Shown one piece after another: positions 17,480-24,223 of a DNA stretch of 64,000 nt (position 1 is the stretch's first letter; each line of letters starts with the position of its first letter). The notes under the pieces were generated by a model, which saw only the letters and a list, made by a program, of their open reading frames with translations, did no database searches and was not told where the DNA came from. The stretch covers positions 186,001-250,000 of the forward strand of contig NZ_BJKL01000002.1 in NCBI RefSeq assembly GCF_006538345.1, in the 5' to 3' direction. Position numbers and translations under genes: made by a program. The DNA is from Alteromonas sp. KUL49 (lineage in GTDB: Bacteria; Pseudomonadota; Gammaproteobacteria; Enterobacterales; Alteromonadaceae).

Positions 17480-18643
17480 TCAACTCGTAGCTTCAAACTC
17501 TTGTTTTTTACACAATAGTAGCGCAACAGCACCTATCATTGAGAACGCAGCAGCTGTGGCAAAGGTTTCGTAGGCATTGGTGCCTTGCATCCATTGCTGA
17601 CCTGCTAGGTAGTTTCCAAACGCACCGCCAAAGCCAAATGCGACACTGATGTAAACCGCCTGTCCTCGACTGTGATATTGGGCAGGTAAGTACTGATGAA
17701 TAAAGTGTACCGACACGGCATGTGTTAATCCAAAGCTCAAAGCATGTATTAACTGGCTGAGTACTATCACCCAAAAGAATCCGGCAAAATCTGCAAGCAA
17801 ATACCATCTAGCCGCTGTGAGTATCAGGCAGGCAAACAGTAAATTCCACACGCCAATGGTTTTGATTAAGCGCTGGGCAATAAGGAAGATCCCTACTTCG
17901 GCGAGTACGCCAAGGGCAATAAATACCCCCGTTTGCTGACCAGAGTAGCCAAGGTCGCGCATATACAACGAGAAGAAACCGTAAAACGCACCAAAACTTA
18001 TTTGTAAGCAAGCAGATGCAAAGATAAACACCATAAACGGGCGTTGCTTAGCATACTGCCAAATGCTACCAGCGTGCTTGACGGCAGCTTTGGGTTTTAC
18101 CGGTACGTTGATAAATAGCGTTGCTATGGCTAGCAGTAGCAATACGATAACACTGACATAAATCGGTGTTTCAGTATTAAAGACGTCCAAAGCCTTACCG
18201 ACGATGAGGGTGAGACAAATAAACCCCACACTCCCCCACAGCCGTATTTGACCATAATTGAATCTTGAGTGAAGTACAGACTGCATGGTTATCACTTCCA
18301 ACTGGGGCAATACTGCAGTCCAAAACATCATCATCAAACCAAACGAGAGGGTTAATCCCCAAAAGCTATCGAACCAAAACACCGTGCCAAAGGTGGCGAC
18401 AGTTAAAAAGCAGCCAAGCCGTAATACACCTACCGTATTACCCGTTTTATCTGCAATACCTGCCCACAGGCCAGGCCCTAGAATTCTTGAAAGAGTGATG
18501 ATGGCGAACAGCTCGCCTATTTGCTCAGAGGAAAAGCCTCTACCATCCAGGAATATGCCTAGATAAGGCACGATGACGCCAAGCTGACCAAAATAAAGCC
18601 AGTAGACAATGGTGAGGACAAATAGTGAACGAGTATTAGACAC
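17480..18643 (-). CDS. MFS transporter, HcaT / nucleoside-symporter-like family
   Basis: An inner-membrane transporter of 387 residues with about 12 hydrophobic segments and the two-half MFS layout. The GTG start at 18643 is chosen because GGAG lies 5 bases upstream; the frame to 18673 would begin with TTG and has no site. Features such as WYLYFGQLG-like entry helices, FGLMMMFWTAVLPQLE and FNYGQIRLWGSVGF resemble the MFS_1_like group that includes the phenylpropionate transporter HcaT. The substrate cannot be read from the sequence. The gene is 72 bases downstream of aroC on the same strand. Confidence 0.8.
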   Translation of the reverse strand: MSNTRSLFVLTIVYWLYFGQLGVIVPYLGIFLDGRGFSSEQIGELFAIITLSRILGPGLWAGIADKTGNTVGVLRLGCFLTVATFGTVFWFDSFWGLTLSFGLMMMFWTAVLPQLEVITMQSVLHSRFNYGQIRLWGSVGFICLTLIVGKALDVFNTETPIYVSVIVLLLLAIATLFINVPVKPKAAVKHAGSIWQYAKQRPFMVFIFASACLQISFGAFYGFFSLYMRDLGYSGQQTGVFIALGVLAEVGIFLIAQRLIKTIGVWNLLFACLILTAARWYLLADFAGFFWVIVLSQLIHALSFGLTHAVSVHFIHQYLPAQYHSRGQAVYISVAFGFGGAFGNYLAGQQWMQGTNAYETFATAAAFSMIGAVALLLCKKQEFEATS

Positions 18644-18715
18644 GAGGTCTCCAAAAAGCAAAAAAGGTAACAAGCCGAAGCGTGCTACCTTTTGATAAGA
18701 CGTCGGCTAAGGCAG

Positions 18716-19813
18716 TTAAAAACTGCCTGGAATTACGGGTGTTGTTGAAAGTACATTGTTGTTTTGCGCACGATGACGCAGTAAGTGATCCATCAGTACA
18801 ATAGCCAGCATGGATTCAGCAATCGGTACTGCGCGAATACCAACACACGGATCATGGCGACCTTTAGTTACTATGTCGATCGACTCACCGTCTTTGTTAA
18901 TCGTTTTACCCGGGACCGAAATACTCGATGTTGGCTTTAACGCCATGTGCACGACTAAGTCTTGCCCTGTAGAAATTCCGCCCAATACACCACCCGCATG
19001 ATTTGAAGCAAAACCTTGTGGTGTCAACGTATCTCGATGTTCACTGCCTTTTTGCTCAACAACATCAAAACCGTCGCCAATTTCAACACCTTTAACCGCA
19101 TTAATACCCATCATGGCGTGAGCGATATCTGCATCTAATCGGTCAAACACGGGTTCACCGAGCCCAACCGGCACTTGTGTAGCTACAACAGACACCTTAG
19201 CACCGATACTATCGCCACTTTTCTTTAGGTCGCGCATGTATTGATCGAGTGCTTCAAGCTTGGAACTATCTGGGCAAAAGAAAGGGTTAGTATTAGTCAC
19301 CGAGTGATCTACAGTCTCAACCGAAATCGGCCCTAGCTGTGACAAATAGCCATGAATTTCAATGCCGTGAACTTGTTTCAGATACTTTTTCGCAATACCA
19401 CCAGCAGCGACACGAATAGCCGTTTCGCGCGCAGAAGATCTACCGCCACCGCGATAATCTCGTGTGCCGTACTTCTGCTCGTAGGTATAGTCGGCGTGAC
19501 CAGGGCGAAATCTGTCGGCTATGTTCGAATAGTCTTTACTACGCTGGTCTTTATTTTTAATTAAAAGACCAATACTCGTACCTGTAGTTTTACCTTCAAA
19601 CACACCCGACAAAATCTGCACTTCGTCATCTTCGCGACGGGCCGTGGTATAACGTGATGTGCCCGGTTTACGGCGGTCTAAATCACCTTGCATATCTTCT
19701 TCGCAAAGCTCAAGTCCTGGAGGGCAACCATCTACAACACCACCAATCGCGATGCCGTGGCTTTCCCCAAAGGTTGTGACTGTAAACAGTTTTCCGAAAC
19801 TATTTCCTGACAT
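18716..19813 (-). CDS. aroC: Chorismate synthase
   Basis: Last enzyme of the shikimate pathway: 5-enolpyruvylshikimate-3-phosphate to chorismate, needing reduced FMN. It has 365 residues. Signatures seen: [18 protein letters not shown] near the start, the [13 protein letters not shown] segment, and [15 protein letters not shown]. prmB ends 9 bases upstream, the arrangement common in gammaproteobacteria, and the two are probably co-transcribed. Confidence 0.96.
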   Translation of the reverse strand: MSGNSFGKLFTVTTFGESHGIAIGGVVDGCPPGLELCEEDMQGDLDRRKPGTSRYTTARREDDEVQILSGVFEGKTTGTSIGLLIKNKDQRSKDYSNIADRFRPGHADYTYEQKYGTRDYRGGGRSSARETAIRVAAGGIAKKYLKQVHGIEIHGYLSQLGPISVETVDHSVTNTNPFFCPDSSKLEALDQYMRDLKKSGDSIGAKVSVVATQVPVGLGEPVFDRLDADIAHAMMGINAVKGVEIGDGFDVVEQKGSEHRDTLTPQGFASNHAGGVLGGISTGQDLVVHMALKPTSSISVPGKTINKDGESIDIVTKGRHDPCVGIRAVPIAESMLAIVLMDHLLRHRAQNNNVLSTTPVIPGSF

Positions 19814-19822
19814 AATGTGGCA

Positions 19823-20758
19823 TTAATCCTTATTTTCAAAATAAGCAACTAGGGTTGCTCGTTGTACTGCAAATATACCCTGTCCACCGTGCTCGAATGC
19901 GATCCAGGTAACATCTAATCCAGGGAATCGGGTTGCCATATGCACTTCGCTGTTACCCACTTCAACAAAAAGCCAACCTTGCTCGGCTAGGTAGTTTGGC
20001 GCTTCCCGAAGCATAATATCAACAAGGTCTAGACCATCATTACCAGCAGCTAGCGCGAGCTCCGGCTCATGATGATACTCGTCCGGTAAGTCAGCCATAT
20101 CTTCGGCGTCGACATACGGCGGATTTGAAACTATTAGATCGTACTTCTGACCCGTTAAACTCGAGAATAAATCTGACTCAATAGGATAAACTCTGTGGCT
20201 CAACTGGTGCTCTTGAATATTGAAGTCTGCAACTTCTAACGCATCGGCGCTAATATCTACCGCATCGACAGTCGCTTCATCAAAGGTATGGGCCAGTGCA
20301 ATGGCAATACATCCACCGCCAGTACACATATCAAGAATTGCTTTTGGGGGCTCTGTGATAAATGCTGAGAACTGCTTTTGAATAAGCTCAGCAAAAGGTG
20401 AGCGAGGAATAAGCACTCGCTCGTCAACATAAAACGGGAAACCACAGAACCAAGCTTCATTGGTTATGTAAGGCAGTGGCATACGAGTTTGCACCCGCTT
20501 TAATACTAATTCGGCGATTTTTTCTCGTTCGCTGCGAGTCAGCTTGGCAGCAGAAATACCCTGCGAACTGTCAGCAATCAAAGAGTGAGGTAAATGCAAG
20601 GCTTGTGAAACCAGGCTCATGCCCTCGTCCCACGCGTTGTCTGTACCGTGACCAAAGTAGAGCGCTGCGTCATTGAATCGACTTGCCGCCCATCGCACCA
20701 TATCAAGTATGGTATGCAAATCGTCTATGGCTTCTTCAAGGTAAAACTTATCGGTCAT
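19823..20758 (-). CDS. prmB: Ribosomal protein uL3 glutamine methyltransferase PrmB
   Basis: SAM-dependent N5-glutamine methyltransferase acting on ribosomal protein L3. It has 311 residues. The SAM-binding loop DMCTGGGCIAIALA is near residue 140 and the catalytic NPPY motif (SNPPYVDAEDM) is near residue 210. The second Gln-methyltransferase, PrmC, has the same motif but normally sits beside prfA; the aroC neighbour favours PrmB. It is divergent from smrB. Confidence 0.93.
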   Translation of the reverse strand: MTDKFYLEEAIDDLHTILDMVRWAASRFNDAALYFGHGTDNAWDEGMSLVSQALHLPHSLIADSSQGISAAKLTRSEREKIAELVLKRVQTRMPLPYITNEAWFCGFPFYVDERVLIPRSPFAELIQKQFSAFITEPPKAILDMCTGGGCIAIALAHTFDEATVDAVDISADALEVADFNIQEHQLSHRVYPIESDLFSSLTGQKYDLIVSNPPYVDAEDMADLPDEYHHEPELALAAGNDGLDLVDIMLREAPNYLAEQGWLFVEVGNSEVHMATRFPGLDVTWIAFEHGGQGIFAVQRATLVAYFENKD

Positions 20759-20845
20759 GGTGCTTTAGTACATCGAGCTTAATAAAGCTGGTATCATACC
20801 GAAAGTTAGCGCTCGCACCCAAGTTAATTTGTACGCTTATTCAGA

Positions 20846-21436
20846 ATGAAAGCATTTAAAAAAGAACTAAAAGCCATGAAGCAAAAAGAGCAACCCGTTG
20901 AAGAAGCGTCGGATGCATCGTTTGCTGAATTAATGTCGGGAGTCAAACCCCTCAATCAAGATAAAATTGAACCTGACAAATCAGTGGCTTTAAATGACAA
21001 AAAGCAGCGTTCAGGGCGCAGAGACTCCCCACACAATAAGCAGTTGGCAGCAACGTTTTCTTTTTCAGACATGTATCAAGCGGCACTGCCAACAGAAGGG
21101 CCCATGCGATATTGCAGTGAGGGGGTTCCAACCCACACATTGAAGCAGCTAAGGCGGGGAGATTACTCTCCGGAGATGATGCTTGATTTACACGGTCTTA
21201 CTCGCGAACTAGCAAAAGGCGAAATTGCGGCGTTGATTCACGCTGCACAAAAAGCGCATATCGATTGCGTTAGCATTATGCATGGATTTGGCGAGGGCGT
21301 ATTAAAAGCCGCACTCCCGCATTACCTAGTGCAGCACCCCAGTGTTAAAGCCTTTCACCAGGCACCGCTCGAATATGGCGGACAAGCGGCTTTGCTAGTA
21401 CTTATAGATATTCCCACCAACAAAGAAAAACGTTAA
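20846..21436 (+). CDS. smrB: Smr-domain endonuclease SmrB
   Basis: A protein of 196 residues. The N-terminal half is charged and probably flexible; the Smr domain occupies about 110-190 with the LDLHG motif (MLDLHGLTRELAKGE) and HGFGEGVLK. In E. coli SmrB cleaves mRNA between collided ribosomes. It is divergent from prmB, as in E. coli. Confidence 0.9.
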   Translation: MKAFKKELKAMKQKEQPVEEASDASFAELMSGVKPLNQDKIEPDKSVALNDKKQRSGRRDSPHNKQLAATFSFSDMYQAALPTEGPMRYCSEGVPTHTLKQLRRGDYSPEMMLDLHGLTRELAKGEIAALIHAAQKAHIDCVSIMHGFGEGVLKAALPHYLVQHPSVKAFHQAPLEYGGQAALLVLIDIPTNKEKR

Positions 21437-21440
21437 CCGT

Positions 21441-21566
21441 CTATTTTGTATCGTCGGCACTGTTATGCATGAACAAATATGTGTAGTAGCCCATCATTAC
21501 CACGATAATAAAGATACCTAACAAAGAGCCCCACACAACTGGGTCAGCAAGCATATTCATAAACAT
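21441..21566 (-). CDS. 41-residue single-pass membrane protein under FNR-type sites
   Basis: A small gene with a strong AGGAG site 7 bases before ATG 21566. The protein begins MFMNMLADPVVWGSLLG, has one hydrophobic segment (about 11-31, VVWGSLLGIFIIVVMMGYYTY) and ends with a short polar tail. It is possibly DUF3149-like by size and pattern, with low certainty. Two FNR/EtrA-type palindromes lie upstream at 21623-21636 and 21673-21686, and a TAAAAT -10 candidate at about 21597-21602 places the nearer site close to -41. This predicts anaerobic activation. It is convergent with smrB, four bases from its end. Confidence 0.7.
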   Translation of the reverse strand: MFMNMLADPVVWGSLLGIFIIVVMMGYYTYLFMHNSADDTK

Positions 21567-21622
21567 AATCATTCTCCTGTTTCGTTATGTTTATCATTTT
21601 ATGCCTTACTGAGTTTGTAGTT

Positions 21623-21636
21623 ATGATCCAGATCAA
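21623..21636. promoter_or_regulatory. FNR/EtrA-type site, proximal
   Basis: ATGATCCAGATCAA matches TTGATNNNNATCAA at 9 of 10 defined positions. It lies 57 bases before the small membrane protein gene, near -41 of a plausible promoter, the class II activator position. Confidence 0.6.
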
Positions 21637-21672
21637 TCCACGGAATCCCGCACAGGATAAGGCATTCAAGAG

Positions 21673-21686
21673 TTGATCTACGTCAA
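21673..21686. promoter_or_regulatory. FNR/EtrA-type site, distal
   Basis: TTGATCTACGTCAA matches TTGATNNNNATCAA at 9 of 10 defined positions. Its centre is exactly 50 bases from the proximal site, so both would face about the same side of the helix (five turns). Confidence 0.55.
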
Positions 21687-21731
21687 TGGAATACAGAGAT
21701 GAGAAAGTATTTTGGAGAAACTAGAAAATAC

Positions 21732-21760
21732 TTATTGCAAATGAGAATGATTTGCAATAA
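21732..21760. promoter_or_regulatory. 29-bp inverted repeat with Fur-box character over a promoter
   Basis: TTATTGCAAAT and ATTTGCAATAA are perfect 11-base arms around GAGAATG. The middle (AATGAGAATGATTTGCAAT) matches the Fur consensus at about 14 of 18 positions. TTGCAA (21735-21740) and TAAATT (21758-21763) at 17-base spacing form a possible plus-strand promoter inside it. An overlapping inverted repeat AAGTATTTT / AAAATACTT lies at 21705-21733. Confidence 0.5.
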
Positions 21761-21769
21761 ATTAAATCT

Positions 21770-21849
21770 TGCCTGTTCGACGTTAGGTAAAAAACGGTCT
21801 TGGCTTGGCGTCGTCGAAGGGGTAAACGCCCGTTTGCCCCTTCTTTTTT
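21770..21849 (+). ncRNA. Candidate small RNA with own terminator
   Basis: No ORF of note. The stretch starts just after the promoter-like site and ends in a good rho-independent terminator on the plus strand: GGGGTAAACG / CGTTTGCCCC followed by CTTTTTT (21817-21849). An internal 7-base stem TTCGACG (21776-21782) / CGTCGAA (21812-21818) suggests further folding. The terminator points at the 3' end of the opposite-strand lipoprotein gene and serves no plus-strand protein gene I can see. If Fur controls it, it could be a functional analogue of RyhB or PrrF; that is inference. Confidence 0.45.
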
Positions 21850-21854
21850 CGTTG

Positions 21855-22493
21855 TTAATCAAACAATCCAAAGAACCATCCGCTCTTTAGATCCTCTTCA
21901 CAAGTTTTCAACTGACTTGCGTAACGTAACGAGCGATCTTTCACCTTCTGTGCAACGTCTTTTAACCAAGGTTTAGCGTTGTAAGATTTACGGCGATATC
22001 CCCCCCACCCTTCATGGTAGTTAAGATATTGCGCGTAGGCATCCCACTTAGAGACACCATTGACCTTGTTTGATTTATAGATAAACCAGCCCATGAAGTC
22101 GATAGCATCATCAAAGTCGTCTCTATCAGCACCTCGGTTACCCGTTTCTCGGATGTAATCTTCCCAGGTGGGAGTTTTAGCCTGAGAATATCCGTAGGCT
22201 GACGATACGCGCCCCCAAGGAATTAAACCAAAAAAGACATAATCCCGTGGCGGTAAGGCATCATGACGAAACGAGCTTTCTTGGTACATCATTGCCATTG
22301 GCACATGAATGGGTACTCCCCATTTATCCCTCGCATCAGCGGCAGCATCATACCAATCAGACTTTTCATGAAAGATATCGCATAAATTACTGGCGTTTTT
22401 CGGAGGTGATGTAGCGCATCCTGCGATGAACAGTAAGAATAGCGCGACAAAAATCGATGAAAAAATATGCGATTCTTTGAACTTTCTTAACAT
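21855..22493 (-). CDS. Lipoprotein with lytic-transglycosylase (SLT) domain
   Basis: The start ATG 22493 is preferred; the frame to 22505 begins with TTG. The N-terminus MLRKFKESHIFSSIFVALFLLFIAGCATS is a lipoprotein signal with lipobox IAGC, so the mature protein is membrane-anchored. The SLT-like part runs from about residue 45, with AMMYQESSF carrying the candidate catalytic Glu, then SAYGYSQAKTPTWEDY and YLNYHEGWGGY. It is expected to cleave peptidoglycan glycan strands in the periplasm. The length of 212 residues is short for MltC but fits the small SLT lipoproteins common in Alteromonas and Vibrio. Confidence 0.8.
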   Translation of the reverse strand: MLRKFKESHIFSSIFVALFLLFIAGCATSPPKNASNLCDIFHEKSDWYDAAADARDKWGVPIHVPMAMMYQESSFRHDALPPRDYVFFGLIPWGRVSSAYGYSQAKTPTWEDYIRETGNRGADRDDFDDAIDFMGWFIYKSNKVNGVSKWDAYAQYLNYHEGWGGYRRKSYNAKPWLKDVAQKVKDRSLRYASQLKTCEEDLKSGWFFGLFD

Positions 22494-22548
22494 TTCATTA
22501 TCCAACTCTATGTTCTAGTAAAGTGTGTGTTTCCCTGGAACCCTTTTT

Positions 22549-22577
22549 ATGCCTGACGCCCGTCAGGCATTTTTTTT
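22549..22577 (+). terminator. Terminator-like hairpin covering the gshA stop
   Basis: ATGCCTGACG and CGTCAGGCAT (2-base loop) are followed by eight T on the plus strand. The gshA stop codon and last codons (Ala-Lys-Lys-Asn-Ala) lie inside it. Read with gshA it lacks a U run, so it looks oriented to stop plus-strand (antisense) transcription. Confidence 0.55.
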
Positions 22578-24161
22578 AGCTGGCGCTTCGTTAAAGTAAT
22601 CTCGAATAAAGGTGTCAAAGTCGACAGTGTCTTCACTCTCTACCTTTTTCTGAGCCTCTATAGATGCAATAGCTTGTGCCTTAAACGCCTCTGAATCCGT
22701 ATAGTTATACTCCGACTCTGCAATTGACACTTTATACGCAGATGCCAAATTTAACCCTAGGTTGCCGTTATCAATATCGTCAGCAAGTAAGGTTGAAAGC
22801 ATTCTGCCAGATGGCGTAAGAGAAGGATCCTCTACTTTTTTCCACTCGCTTTTCACTGCTTCAGAGTATCGATGTGTACTATGAGCGTCATCGAGCAACT
22901 TTGCTACCTCGGTGAAGCGTGCGAAGAGTTGTTTAGCCCAGTCTATCAATCCGATGTCACTACCGCCGCTAGACAAGCTTAATCCGGGTTTACGACCTTC
23001 CAACACCACGGTATTCATGTTGTCTTTTGCTTCTTGCAATTGGGAGGCATCAAGCTCTGCGCTTGGGATAACTAAACAACTGAGTAGAAATACATCTAAA
23101 AAGTCACACTGCCCTTGGTTAATACCCAAAGGTGAATATGGGTCAACGTCCAATGCTCTTACTTCTATGTAACTCACACCACGACGGACGAGTGCATCAC
23201 TCGGCTTTTCCATCGAATTTGTGGGCTGCTTAGGGCGAATTGGCGAGTAAAGCTCATTTTCAATTTGAATAATGTGTTTACTCAACTGCTGATAATGTCC
23301 CCCTTCACCCGCACTGAACTTGCTAAACCGCTCTGACGGGGTCTCCATTGCAGTACGCAATAGACGAACGTAATTATCAATGTGGTTGTAGCAAATTTTT
23401 AATGAGGATTGCTCATCGCTGGTGTATCCCAAATCACTCATGCGGAGTGAAGTGGCATAAGGCATGTAATATGTCCCTTTACCTACCTTTTTGAATGGTA
23501 ATGCATGAGGTTTACCCTCTAAAAAGGAGCCACATAGCGCGGGGGAAGCACCGTATAAGTAAGGAATTAACCAACAAAAACGTCGATAGTTTCTGATTAG
23601 TGCAAAATAGTCTTCTGATGTTTGGTCTTGGGTAGGATTTTTGCCGTGTAACTCGGCCCAAAGTGACCAAAATGACTCTGGTAACGAGAAGTTAAAATGC
23701 ACACCAGATATCGCTTGCATCATACTGCCATAACGGTTTTTTAATCCAGTACGATACACACGCTTCATTTTTCCAACATTTGACTCGCCGTAATAGGCAA
23801 TAGGAATATCTGCTTCATTCTCGATAAAGCAAGGCATACTCAATGGCCAAAGCTGTTCTTCGTCCATATTTTCCAACACAAACTTATGAACATCATGAAG
23901 CTGGGCAAGTGTCTTTTGTGACGACGCTTCAGGAGGTGTAATGAACTCGAGAAGTGACTCAGAGTAGTCCGTAGTTATAGACTCATGGGACAGCGCTGAG
24001 CCAAATGCAGCGGGGTGAGGTTTTTGTGAAATCTCACCATTGGGCTGTATACGCAACGCCTCTCGCTCTACACCACGCTTTATCTGCGTTAGTGTCGTCA
24101 AAAACGACTGACTCTGCAACGCACTTATGCGCTTTTCGAAAGTATCTGATTGTGCAGTCAA
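22563..24161 (-). CDS. gshA: Glutamate-cysteine ligase
   Basis: First step of glutathione synthesis: ATP-dependent joining of glutamate and cysteine in the cytoplasm. It has 532 residues, typical of the gammaproteobacterial type I enzyme. Segments seen: IKRGVEREALRI, TDYSESLLEFITP, ISGVHFNFS and YIEVRALDVDPYSPLGI. It is transcribed alone; the next genes on the strand are the M16 protease upstream (24224) and the transglycosylase downstream. Confidence 0.95.
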   Translation of the reverse strand: MTAQSDTFEKRISALQSQSFLTTLTQIKRGVEREALRIQPNGEISQKPHPAAFGSALSHESITTDYSESLLEFITPPEASSQKTLAQLHDVHKFVLENMDEEQLWPLSMPCFIENEADIPIAYYGESNVGKMKRVYRTGLKNRYGSMMQAISGVHFNFSLPESFWSLWAELHGKNPTQDQTSEDYFALIRNYRRFCWLIPYLYGASPALCGSFLEGKPHALPFKKVGKGTYYMPYATSLRMSDLGYTSDEQSSLKICYNHIDNYVRLLRTAMETPSERFSKFSAGEGGHYQQLSKHIIQIENELYSPIRPKQPTNSMEKPSDALVRRGVSYIEVRALDVDPYSPLGINQGQCDFLDVFLLSCLVIPSAELDASQLQEAKDNMNTVVLEGRKPGLSLSSGGSDIGLIDWAKQLFARFTEVAKLLDDAHSTHRYSEAVKSEWKKVEDPSLTPSGRMLSTLLADDIDNGNLGLNLASAYKVSIAESEYNYTDSEAFKAQAIASIEAQKKVESEDTVDFDTFIRDYFNEAPAKKNA

Positions 24162-24223
24162 AATTGTGTTCCAAGCTTTGTTTGTAGCCCTGTTATGGGC
24201 ATAGTCTTGTCTAAATTCAAGTT

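Noticed and set aside
17245..17532. 95-codon minus frame across the copy 2 hairpin element
   Set aside because: Overlaps spoVR, the palindrome and the MFS gene in a different frame; no start site.
21683..21890. Two overlapping 60-codon frames upstream of the lipoprotein gene
   Set aside because: They cross the inverted repeats and the terminator of the small RNA candidate; no ribosome site.
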